From Micromonospora eburnea (GTDB lineage Bacteria > Actinomycetota > Actinomycetes > Mycobacteriales > Micromonosporaceae), in contig NZ_FMHY01000002.1 in NCBI RefSeq assembly GCF_900090225.1, forward strand, positions 4,340,001 to 4,404,000: a stretch of 64,000 nucleotides of DNA, written 5' to 3'. How positions within the stretch are numbered: position 1 is the first letter of the stretch; every line of letters begins with the position of its first letter. Of the stretch, positions 57,348 to 64,000 are shown one piece after another. The notes under the pieces were generated by a model. It was not told the DNA's origin. It saw only the letters and a list, made by a program, of their open reading frames with translations, and did not search any database. Position numbers and translations under genes: made by a program.

Positions 57348-59263
57348 CGCCGGTCCCCCGTGCGAGCCTCGCGGCGGCGGCGCATTCGGCCGGCGACCCG
57401 GGCCAGACCCGCGTCGTCGCCGGGCGCGGCCGCGGGTGCGTCGACCGCTCCGACATCGTGGGCGGCGTTCGCCGGCGTGCCGACCGTCCGCAGGTACGCG
57501 GCGAGCGTGGCCACCGTCGAGAGCTCGAACAGCCGCGCGAGCGGCACCCGGTGGCCGAATCCGGTTTCGAGCCGTTCCTGGACGAGCGCCAACAGCAGGG
57601 AGTGCCCGCCCAGCTCGGTGAAGCTGGTGTCGCGGTCGACGTGGGCCACGCCCAGCACCTCGGCCCAGATCGCGGCCACCGCGTGCTCGACCGGGTCGGC
57701 GGCCACCCCCTCCGTCCCGGACTGCGGGGGTGCGGGCAACGCGGCGACGTCGAGTTTGCCGGTCGTCCCCATCGGAAGCGCGTCGACCACCACCACGGCG
57801 CGGGGGACCATGAAGTCGGGCAGGCTCGCGGCCAGTGCGGTCCGGAGGGCAGCGGGGTCGAGGCCGCACTGGGTGGCGCTGTCCCGGTCGGCCGGCGTGG
57901 GCACGACGTACCCGATGATCTCCTTCTCCGTGCTGGCGGGGGCCCCGGCGCGGGGCCGGGCCACGACGGCGGCCTGGCCGACCCCGGGCAGCGCCGCGAG
58001 CTGCACCTCGATCTCCCCCAGCTCGACCCGGTAGCCACGGATCTTCACCAGGCGGTCGGCACGGCCCAGGAACTCCAGGCGGCCGTCCGGCAGCCGCCGG
58101 GCGATGTCACCGGTCCGGTACGTGCGGACGCCGTCCCGCTCGCCGAAACGCTGCGCGGTCAGTTCGGGCAGCCGCCAGTAGCCGAGCGCCACGTGTGGGC
58201 AGCGCACCACGACCTCGCCGGTGTCGCCGGCCACGCCGGCCTCGTCGAGCAACAGCACCTCGATGCCGTCCAGCGGGTAGCCGACCGGCACGACCGTACG
58301 GTCGAGCGCGGCGTCGGCGGGCAGGTGGTACTGCGCGGCGAAGCTGATCTCCGTGGTGCCGTAGCCGTTGACGAACACCGTGTCCGGCGTGAAATGACGC
58401 CGGGCCAGTTCCACGTCGTGGCGGGTGACCTCCTCGCCGCCGAGGAGCACCGCACGAATGTCGGGCAGGGTGCCGGTCGGGCCGAGGCTGGCGCACAGGT
58501 AGCGGTAGACGGTCGGCGTGGAGTGGTAGATGGTGACCCGGTGCCGGGCCAGGGCACGCGCCAGGTGACCGAGGCCGTGCGTACGGATGTCGACGGGGAC
58601 CGCGGCGGCGCCCGACAGGATGGCGCCGAACGTGTCGGTGACCGCCATGTCGTAGCCGAACGACGTCAGCACGCTGGTCCGGTCACCCGGCGTGATCGCG
58701 AAGTTGCGCACCTGGTTGGCGATGCCGAAGAGCACGTTCCGGTGGCTCTGCACGACGCCCTTCGGTGCCCCGGTGGAGCCCGAGGTGTAGAGCACGTAGG
58801 CCGGATCGTCCGGTGCGGCGGGGCTGGCGAGCGCGGCGAGCACCGCGTCGAGTTCCGGGGCGTCGCCGAGGCCGGCGACCTCGACCACCCGCAGTCCGGG
58901 CCGGTCCACCAGCTTCACCAACTGCTCGGCCTGCTCGGCGTGGGCGGCGTCGACGAGCAGCACGTCGGCGGCGCTGTCGGCGAGGATGTGCGCCAGCCGG
59001 CGGGCCGGGAAGGTCGGCTCCAGCGGCACGTACGCCCGGCCGGCCACCAGCGCCGCCAGCAGTGCGGTGACGGTGTTGACGCCGTGCCGGCACAGCAGCG
59101 CGGCCTGTCCCCCACGGGCGGGTCCCACGGTGGCCGCCGTCGCCGCGACGGCTGCGGCGAGCTGGCGGTACGTCACCACAGCGTCCTCGGTCAGCACCGC
59201 GGGACGGTCCGGGTGCTGGCGTACCTGCGCGGCGAAGGCCGCCGGAATCGTCTCACCCGTCAT
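57344..59263 (-). CDS. Stand-alone NRPS loading protein, A-PCP
   Basis: A 639-residue didomain protein. The A domain (about 5-500) has YTSGSTGAPKGVV, the A4-like FGYDMAV with the amino-group-binding aspartate position retained, NGYGTTEISF in place of YGPTE, RTYRTGD, and A10 TTGKLDV with the lysine. The carrier domain (about 515-590) has LGGHSLLL. A basic tail (RMRRRREART) follows. It probably activates the starter amino acid; the altered A5 (GYGTTE) sets it apart from the other two A domains of the cluster. Its ATG overlaps the upstream stop (ATGA). Confidence 0.9.
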   Translation of the reverse strand: MTGETIPAAFAAQVRQHPDRPAVLTEDAVVTYRQLAAAVAATAATVGPARGGQAALLCRHGVNTVTALLAALVAGRAYVPLEPTFPARRLAHILADSAADVLLVDAAHAEQAEQLVKLVDRPGLRVVEVAGLGDAPELDAVLAALASPAAPDDPAYVLYTSGSTGAPKGVVQSHRNVLFGIANQVRNFAITPGDRTSVLTSFGYDMAVTDTFGAILSGAAAVPVDIRTHGLGHLARALARHRVTIYHSTPTVYRYLCASLGPTGTLPDIRAVLLGGEEVTRHDVELARRHFTPDTVFVNGYGTTEISFAAQYHLPADAALDRTVVPVGYPLDGIEVLLLDEAGVAGDTGEVVVRCPHVALGYWRLPELTAQRFGERDGVRTYRTGDIARRLPDGRLEFLGRADRLVKIRGYRVELGEIEVQLAALPGVGQAAVVARPRAGAPASTEKEIIGYVVPTPADRDSATQCGLDPAALRTALAASLPDFMVPRAVVVVDALPMGTTGKLDVAALPAPPQSGTEGVAADPVEHAVAAIWAEVLGVAHVDRDTSFTELGGHSLLLALVQERLETGFGHRVPLARLFELSTVATLAAYLRTVGTPANAAHDVGAVDAPAAAPGDDAGLARVAGRMRRRREARTGDRR

Positions 59264-60630
59264 CGGTCGGCCCACACCACCGCGGCGACGTCGTCGATCG
59301 TGGAGACCTCGGCGTCCGGCTCGGCCGGGACGAAGTCGCTCCCGCCGTAGCAGCCGCTGCCGTGCAGGACGACCTCGTGCCCTTCGGGGACCAGCCCGCG
59401 GTCGATGGCGTTGAGCACGCCGGTCAGTCCCATGACGATCGACCATTCCCGCAGCTCGTCCGGGTCCGCCGGGAGCATCGGGCGGTCGCCGTTGAGCCAT
59501 TCCCGCAGCATCGGGTAGCGCTGTAGGCACTCGCGCCGCGACACGACGATCCCGTCGCCGCCGAACCGCCGGATGAGCTCGTTCATCGACGGTGAGGTGG
59601 CCGGCTCGTGGGTGTAGAAGGTCGGGTCGAGCACCTCGGCCGGGTCGTCGGTCACGGCCGGGAACCGGGGGTCGGCGTCCTGCACCGACAGACCGCTCGC
59701 CGGGTCGAGCCGGTACGCCGGCATCTTCGCCCGCGAGAACCCGCCGTGCCGCAGGCTGAGCACCATGTCGGGGGTGCCCAGATGCTGTACGAGGAGGAAG
59801 CCCGGACGATCGGTGGGCTGCGCCCGGCCGGCCGCCTCGAGCACGTCCCGGCCCAGGTTGTAGCCGAGCAGGCCGTACGCGCTGGACACCGAGTGGGCAT
59901 GCCACCGGGGTGGCGCCGCCGACGTGGGCGAGACGTCCGCTTCGAAGGCGGCGCGGACGGCGTCGGCCACGAGGTAGTTGCGCAGGTCCAGCGAGTACCA
60001 GAGATTCATTCCGTACCGGTCGTACGCCTCCGCTGCGTACTTGTCCACGAAGGCCCGCCCGAGTGCCTTGACGCCTTCCGCGGCGCCGCCGACGTAGCGC
60101 AGCAACGGGTTCGCCGCCCGCAACGCCGGGTCGCCGGCGAGCCGGTCGTGACGGAACTTGTGGCGCGTGGCGGCCGGGGCGAGCACGACGACGGAGAGCT
60201 GATCGGGCTTGACCAGCCCGGCCTCGATGGCCCGGCCGACCGCGTCGCGCAGCGCGATGCCCTTGTTCGCCGACGTGGGAGTGAAGATCCGGATCGCCTC
60301 ACCGGTACGCCGGATGTGCTCGACCGCCCGCGCCACCATCACCAGGGAGGCGAACGTCTTCGTCGTCCGGGTCCCCGGGTTGCCGGTGAGGTCGAGGAAC
60401 TGGATCGGGTGGCCGCCGTATTCGCCCAGCCGGCGCCAGCCGCCGGTCGCCGGCGCGAAGAAGCGCCGGACGTCATCGGTCAGCGCCGGCAGGTCGAACG
60501 CCGGCGCGAAGCTCGGCGTTCCGGACGCGCCCGCGGGTGGCGGCGCGCACCGGGCGATGGCGGCGGGAATCAGGTCGTAGTAGTCAACGATGAGGTTACG
60601 ACTGGTCGTCATTGACACTGTCGAGTCCAT
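59260..60630 (-). CDS. DUF6002-like protein, possible fold-type II PLP enzyme
   Basis: A 456-residue protein. Its layout recalls the tryptophan synthase beta/threonine synthase fold: GNPGTRTTKTFASLVM could carry a PLP lysine, FTPTSANKGIALRDAVG resembles the SSGNxGxA loop, and VLHGSGCYGGSDF near the C-terminus resembles a glycine-rich phosphate or cofactor site. I place it with proteins annotated DUF6002, which occur in actinobacterial secondary-metabolite loci; the catalytic role is unknown to me. ATG 60630 has GGAG 11 nt upstream inside the previous stop region. The gene precedes A-PCP with a 4-nt overlap, so it may make or modify the monomer for that A domain (inference). Confidence 0.6.
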   Translation of the reverse strand: MDSTVSMTTSRNLIVDYYDLIPAAIARCAPPPAGASGTPSFAPAFDLPALTDDVRRFFAPATGGWRRLGEYGGHPIQFLDLTGNPGTRTTKTFASLVMVARAVEHIRRTGEAIRIFTPTSANKGIALRDAVGRAIEAGLVKPDQLSVVVLAPAATRHKFRHDRLAGDPALRAANPLLRYVGGAAEGVKALGRAFVDKYAAEAYDRYGMNLWYSLDLRNYLVADAVRAAFEADVSPTSAAPPRWHAHSVSSAYGLLGYNLGRDVLEAAGRAQPTDRPGFLLVQHLGTPDMVLSLRHGGFSRAKMPAYRLDPASGLSVQDADPRFPAVTDDPAEVLDPTFYTHEPATSPSMNELIRRFGGDGIVVSRRECLQRYPMLREWLNGDRPMLPADPDELREWSIVMGLTGVLNAIDRGLVPEGHEVVLHGSGCYGGSDFVPAEPDAEVSTIDDVAAVVWADR

Positions 60631-60645
60631 CTACGCTCATGCTCC

Positions 60646-61743
60646 TTAGGTTGCGCCTGTCCCGGGGGCTACGACCGAGGCCGCAGGTGCGAGTCGCAGC
60701 CGTTGTCGCAGCTCGGTCAGCCGCTCGGTCACCTCGTCGAGGGCGGCGACAGGCCATCCCGCCGCCAGTTCAGGCAGGTACGGCGCGAGCGCGTCGATCG
60801 CCCGCGGCGAGTGGCTGACCCGCCCGTCGACCACCTCCACGCCGTCGTCGCGGCCGACCCGCAGGTTCCACGCGACCGCGTCGGCCCGGGTGACCCCGGG
60901 CGGGAGGCGCAGCGTGACGGATCCGTCGGCCACGGTGACCGGGTATCCGCCGGGGAGCCCGAGCGGTCCGGGGAGGCTGGTGCGGACCTCGGCACCGGTG
61001 ACGAGGGCGAGCAGCAGTCGGGCGGCGGCGTGTCCGGCGATGCCGTTGAGTTCGCGCCGATCCATCGCCCGCGCGGCGCGCAGGAGGCCGGTCACGTCGG
61101 GCAGTGGCTGCCCCTCGTACCAGGCCAGCGCCTCGTCGTCGGGGTGCCCGGGCGCGGACAGGTGGACGTGGTGGCCGAGCACGGCCAGGTGGTCCTGGTC
61201 CGGCAGGCCGATGGCGGCCTGAAGGCAGGCGGCGAGGGTCGACACGTTGCCGATGCCGCAGGTGACCGGGGCCTTGAGGGCGGTCAGGAGCGGGTTGACC
61301 ACATCGGGAAAGCAGCCGTTGACGACGAGCGTCCGCGGGCTGGCCTGCGCGACGGCACGAGCGAGCCGGACGATCAGGGTGGCTTGCAGGGGCAGGGTGG
61401 CTCCGAAGCCCGCGCGCGCGATCAGGCTGGTCCACGCCGACGGCGCGGTGGTCCTCTCGTACGGGGATTGAGCCGACGCGCAGCAGACCAGCACGTCAGG
61501 TTGAAGCCGTGCCATCGCGTCGACCTCGTCGTGCAGTGACTCGGCCGCGAAGGTGACGCCGCCACCGGTCACCGCGGCGCGGATCTGGCATACGCCTGCG
61601 ATGTCGCTCGCGGCGCTACCCCGCGCGAGCACGGTGACCCGGATCGGTGTCGCCGGTGCCGGTGAAGCGAGTGCCGCCAGCGAGTAGCACACGGAACGTG
61701 CCAGTGAACCACTGCCGACGACCGCGATGTGCGGATCGGTCAT
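60646..61743 (-). CDS. NAD(P)-binding Rossmann-fold dehydrogenase (malate/saccharopine dehydrogenase-like)
   Basis: A 365-residue protein, first gene of the biosynthetic operon. The dinucleotide loop is HIAVVGSGSLARSVCYSLA at the N-terminus. RTLVVNGCFPDVVNPLLTAL is reminiscent of the lactate/malate dehydrogenase PVD-like active region, and GHHVHLSAPG may hold the catalytic histidine. The C-terminal half is poorly conserved to my eye. It likely oxidises or reduces an alpha-hydroxy/alpha-keto acid or forms an imine-type bond for the pathway (inference). It is separated by 15 nt from the next gene and by a 632-bp promoter region from the divergent decarboxylase. Confidence 0.6.
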   Translation of the reverse strand: MTDPHIAVVGSGSLARSVCYSLAALASPAPATPIRVTVLARGSAASDIAGVCQIRAAVTGGGVTFAAESLHDEVDAMARLQPDVLVCCASAQSPYERTTAPSAWTSLIARAGFGATLPLQATLIVRLARAVAQASPRTLVVNGCFPDVVNPLLTALKAPVTCGIGNVSTLAACLQAAIGLPDQDHLAVLGHHVHLSAPGHPDDEALAWYEGQPLPDVTGLLRAARAMDRRELNGIAGHAAARLLLALVTGAEVRTSLPGPLGLPGGYPVTVADGSVTLRLPPGVTRADAVAWNLRVGRDDGVEVVDGRVSHSPRAIDALAPYLPELAAGWPVAALDEVTERLTELRQRLRLAPAASVVAPGTGAT

Positions 61744-62375
61744 CGAGGCGATGACGGTGAGGCCGCTACGTGCGGCCGGTCGTTACTGACAAACACACGA
61801 AAGAATGGCATAGCGAATGCGGCCTCCCCCAAAGCCCAATCGGCGCACCTACCAGGCGCAGGTCGCCGAAACGGCCACCAATAGGGACAACACTCCCTAG
61901 TGGAGGCCGCTGGATGGTGATGATGCCACGAAGTTCCTGTCCCGGGTAGCCCACGGACCACATCGCCTTAACGGATGGTTGAGATCCGCCCAGACGTCAT
62001 TTTTGCGACACATATTGGCATATTCAACTAGGCCATCGCCTTCCACCTGACATCGCCAGACACTCCACGATAATCATCAAATGTAAATATTTCCTGTTCA
62101 CAATGTTCACGGGTTCGCGCCGCTGGCGGGGCCGCCGACACCACGGGTCGCCGGGCACGCCGGACCGCCACCTCGTCACCCCCAGAGCTGGACCGCGCCA
62201 GGCTCATCCGGCACCACATCGACGTCGTCCCCTGGCCGCCCGGTCGGTGAAGATCGGGGTAGGGTGCCGAGACGGCGGGCCGGAACATCTCGTCCGATCG
62301 CCCCGCCCGGATGAAGAATCCACAGCTCCCATACCCAGCTAGGGGCCACGAGCCGGGCCTGGATTGGATCGCCAC
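61744..62375. promoter_or_regulatory. Divergent intergenic region of the biosynthetic cluster
   Basis: No convincing gene lies here. The stretch 61980-62110 is markedly richer in A/T than its surroundings and probably contains the promoters for both directions. Two direct heptamers TGTTCAC occur at 62095-62101 and 62104-62110 and could be an activator site. Short frames on both strands in this region have poor codon bias. Confidence 0.45.
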
Positions 62376-62903
62376 ATGACCTTGGAAGTGACCGCCGGCA
62401 ATGGCCTCCAGGTGGCGAATGCGGTGGCGACAAGCCTGACGCAGCGCACTTCGGGACCCTTTTACTTCACACCGGACGGCCTACAGGCGCCATTGCTCGA
62501 ACGACTCGCCGAGCTCGCCCCCACCCAGAATGTCGTTCGCGAGGACACCGCCGTGGCGATGGCGGCCGGAGCGTGCCTCGCCGGACGTACGCCGGTGGTG
62601 CTGATGCAGAACTCCGGCCTCGGGCAGAGCGTCAACGCCCTCGCCTCTCTGGTGCTCCCGTACCGGCTCGCCATGTTGCTCGTGATCGGAATGCGGGGAA
62701 CGGACCTCGACACCACCGAGGAAAACCTGGTTATGGGAGCCATTACTGAGAAACTGCTAACCACAATGGGGATTCCGGCACACCAATGCGGTGAGTCGGA
62801 TCCGGAAGGCGATGTGACGGCCGCGCTCGCCGACGTCGGCGCGGGACGAACCGCCGCGCTGTTGATCAGGCCTGGCCTGTTCGGATGGGGGGCCGCCAGG
62901 TGA
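62376..62903 (+). CDS. ThDP-dependent decarboxylase, alpha (PYR) subunit, ComD-like
   Basis: A 175-residue protein equivalent to the N-terminal half of phosphonopyruvate decarboxylase. REDTAVAMAAGACLAG and VVLMQNSGLGQSVNALASL are the family's signature segments. Separate alpha and beta chains of about 170 and 190 residues are typical of sulfopyruvate decarboxylase ComD/ComE, whereas phosphonopyruvate decarboxylases are usually one chain of about 380. With a cysteate synthase-like gene in the same cluster, sulfopyruvate to sulfoacetaldehyde is the favoured reaction; phosphonopyruvate is the alternative, though no PEP mutase is seen. ATG 62376 is preferred to TTG 62364. Confidence 0.8.
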   Translation: MTLEVTAGNGLQVANAVATSLTQRTSGPFYFTPDGLQAPLLERLAELAPTQNVVREDTAVAMAAGACLAGRTPVVLMQNSGLGQSVNALASLVLPYRLAMLLVIGMRGTDLDTTEENLVMGAITEKLLTTMGIPAHQCGESDPEGDVTAALADVGAGRTAALLIRPGLFGWGAAR

Positions 62904-63478
62904 CGTCCAAGAGGCAGGCGATCGCGGCGATCCTCGATGCCGCCGGGTCCACCCCGGTTATCTGCACAACCGGATACACCTCCCGCATCGCGCAGAGTCT
63001 GGGCCATCGTCCCCACAACCTCTACATGACCGGGTCGATGGGGCTGGCGGCGGCGATCGGCGCCGGAATCGCGTCGGCCACCGGCCGACCGGCCATTGTG
63101 GTCGACGGGGACGGAAGTGTTCTCATGAACACCTCCGTGTTGTGCACGGTAGGCTCCATGCCGGACCTGCCCCTCACGCACATCGTCCTGGACGATGGCC
63201 AGTACGCATCCACGGGCGGACAGCCCACCTACTCCGAGCGCCACGACCTCGCCGGCATCGCGTCGGCGGCGGGCTATCGGTATGTCATGTCGACCAGTGA
63301 GCCGGCCGAGCTCACGGCGACGGTCGCGCGACGAACAGCGGGTGAGGCGGGTCCGTTGTTCGTGCATTGCCGGTTGTCGACATCTGTCGAGGACCCGGGA
63401 CCGCGAATCGCGGAGGCGCTGCACGAGCATGCGGCTCGGTTCCGGCGAGCAGTGCTCGGTCAACCCGCTGCGGGGTGA
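62900..63478 (+). CDS. ThDP-dependent decarboxylase, beta (PP) subunit, ComE-like
   Basis: A 192-residue protein that binds the diphosphate of thiamine. VVDGDGSVLMNTSVL is the GDG...N motif, and LDDGQYASTGGQPTYS is the characteristic following segment of sulfo-/phosphonopyruvate decarboxylases. GTG 62900 overlaps the alpha-subunit stop by four bases (GTGA), so the two chains are made together and form the active site between them. The C-terminal 167 bp are overlapped on the other strand by a doubtful gene. Confidence 0.85.
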   Translation: MTSKRQAIAAILDAAGSTPVICTTGYTSRIAQSLGHRPHNLYMTGSMGLAAAIGAGIASATGRPAIVVDGDGSVLMNTSVLCTVGSMPDLPLTHIVLDDGQYASTGGQPTYSERHDLAGIASAAGYRYVMSTSEPAELTATVARRTAGEAGPLFVHCRLSTSVEDPGPRIAEALHEHAARFRRAVLGQPAAG

Positions 63479-63821
63479 ACGGCAGACGGCCAGCACCCGG
63501 GCGGGCCGCCACACGCCGGGTGTGGCCGGACACCGTTAGCTCACCAGCGCCTGGGGGGGAGAGCTCCTTCAGCTTGGCGTTGGCCCATCGGGCCTGACGC
63601 AGCGTCTCGGGGTGACAGCGTTGGGCCAGAGCGAGCAGTCGCCGGTCCTTGGCCGCCTGAGCCGCCTGTCCGAGCAGTTCCCAGTCGAGGGAGACCCCGG
63701 AGGCGTCCCGGTAGAGCTTCCGCAGCTCGATCAGAAGGAGCAGCGCGGGCTCCGGCCGCCGCCGCAGCAACCTGGCCGTCTTCTGCCGCACCGTGACGAG
63801 CAGGCCGGGCTTTCCGTACAT
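63312..63821 (-). CDS. Hypothetical protein, probably truncated or frameshifted
   Basis: From ATG 63821 the first 95 residues look genuine: MYGKPGLLVTVRQKTARLLRR, then LLLIELRKLYRDASGVSLDWELLG and LLALAQRCHPETLRQARWANAKLKEL, a helical basic protein that I do not recognise. After that the frame becomes arginine/proline-rich and runs into the decarboxylase beta gene on the opposite strand, which suggests loss of the original C-terminus. The frame also extends upstream of 63821 but with A/T-rich, atypical codons. From 63822 to the right edge I see no supportable gene. Confidence 0.35.
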   Translation of the reverse strand: MYGKPGLLVTVRQKTARLLRRRPEPALLLLIELRKLYRDASGVSLDWELLGQAAQAAKDRRLLALAQRCHPETLRQARWANAKLKELSPPGAGELTVSGHTRRVAARPGAGRLPFTPQRVDRALLAGTEPHARAAPPRFAVPGPRQMSTTGNARTTDPPHPLFVARPSP

Positions 63822-64000
63822 CCCATCTAGATGATCTTTACGCCTTATCCTCGGTTTCATCCCGTAAGCACGCGGTTCGCGCACGGGTGGCCTGGCCGGG
63901 CCCTAGGATCGGGTGCTGGTCGGGGTGATGCCGCCCGCGGAGCCGGGCCGGCTGCGGGGACGGCGCGTTGGTGCTCGACCAGGTGGGGAGTTCCACGGGT

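Larger units (their letters stand above)
36354..63478. other. Hybrid NRPS/PKS biosynthetic gene cluster with LanB-type and sulfonate-type genes
   Basis: Eleven genes are spanned: nine on the minus strand from 61743 down to 36354, almost all joined by GTGA or ATGA overlaps, and two on the plus strand from 62376. Parts visible are three complete A domains, one A remnant, five carrier domains, two C, two KS, one AT, one KR, one DH, two TE, one LanB-like domain and one embedded MFS. No pathway regulator, PPTase or aminotransferase is seen here, so essential partners may lie beyond the right edge or elsewhere in the genome. Product unknown. Confidence 0.85.

Noticed and set aside
61740..61963. Short minus-strand frames upstream of the dehydrogenase gene
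   Set aside because: Composition (MVRGLPGTGTSWHHHHP...) and bias do not look coding, and no ribosome-binding site is seen.
62028..62375. Minus-strand frame of 115 codons in the divergent promoter region
   Set aside because: Poor third-position bias, A/T-rich tail and no recognisable segment; it lies in the probable control region.
62376..63478. Phosphonate biosynthesis based on a phosphonopyruvate decarboxylase-like pair
   Set aside because: Not excluded, but no PEP mutase is visible and the two-chain arrangement fits sulfopyruvate decarboxylase better, so it is kept only as an alternative.
63904..64000. Possible leaderless gene start (TAGGAT box then GTG at 63913) at the right edge
   Set aside because: Only about 29 codons are available, ending at the window edge, with no motif; too little to support a gene.

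Overview
This window comes from a high-GC actinobacterium. The evidence is strong GC bias at third codon positions, GTG and TTG starts, several genes with a -10 box only a few bases before the start codon (probably leaderless), an extra EF-Tu gene, CsoR-type copper operators and a large NRPS/PKS cluster. The gene mix fits Micromonosporaceae, but no rRNA or marker gene here proves the family. No tRNA, rRNA, CRISPR array or replication origin was seen.

Left part (1-26 kb). The minus strand carries the 5' part of narG with two DevR-like boxes upstream, and a PadR-ABC ATPase-permease operon with an intact IS630-type element about 40 bp before the PadR start. Then come a VOC protein and an NTF2-like protein, a LysR regulator divergent from an MFS-cupin pair, and a second LysR/MFS divergent pair. 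A MerR-methyltransferase fusion and a second methyltransferase follow. A copper module (P1B ATPase, CopZ-type chaperone, FAD oxidoreductase) has CsoR-like palindromes before all three transcription units, but no csoR gene is present. After it lie a GNAT protein, a DUF2306-type membrane protein, a secreted propeller-like protein, a CPBP protease homologue and a secreted GDSL esterase.

Middle part (26-36 kb). This looks like a translation-antibiotic defence block: two ABC-F ATPases and a divergent EF-Tu. The first ABC-F gene is preceded by a 10-residue leader ORF and a GC-rich hairpin. The EF-Tu gene is preceded by a 30-residue leader ORF whose stop codon abuts a hairpin. Both arrangements suggest ribosome-mediated attenuation. 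The EF-Tu has alanine where E. coli has Gly275, a position linked to GE2270A resistance. DinB, SMI1/KNR4, DUF4240-like and secreted alpha/beta-hydrolase genes follow.

Right part (36.3-63.5 kb). This is an unusual hybrid biosynthetic gene cluster. Nine minus-strand genes are nearly all linked by 4-nt stop/start overlaps. In order of transcription they are: a Rossmann dehydrogenase, a DUF6002-like protein, A-PCP, a KS lacking its AT and its second catalytic histidine, a thioesterase fused to a LanB-type tRNA-dependent dehydratase domain, A-PCP-C-PCP, KS-AT-KR-DH-ACP, a C-(A remnant)-PCP-TE protein continuing into an MFS transporter and a relocated A domain, and a threonine/cysteate synthase-like PLP enzyme. 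Divergent from them is a two-subunit ThDP decarboxylase of ComD/ComE size. The last two activities together suggest a sulfonate building block (cysteate, sulfopyruvate or sulfoacetaldehyde); this is inference. The Cys-nucleophile TE, the LanB fusion and the NRPS-MFS-A fusion make this the most interesting system in the window. Its product is unknown to me.
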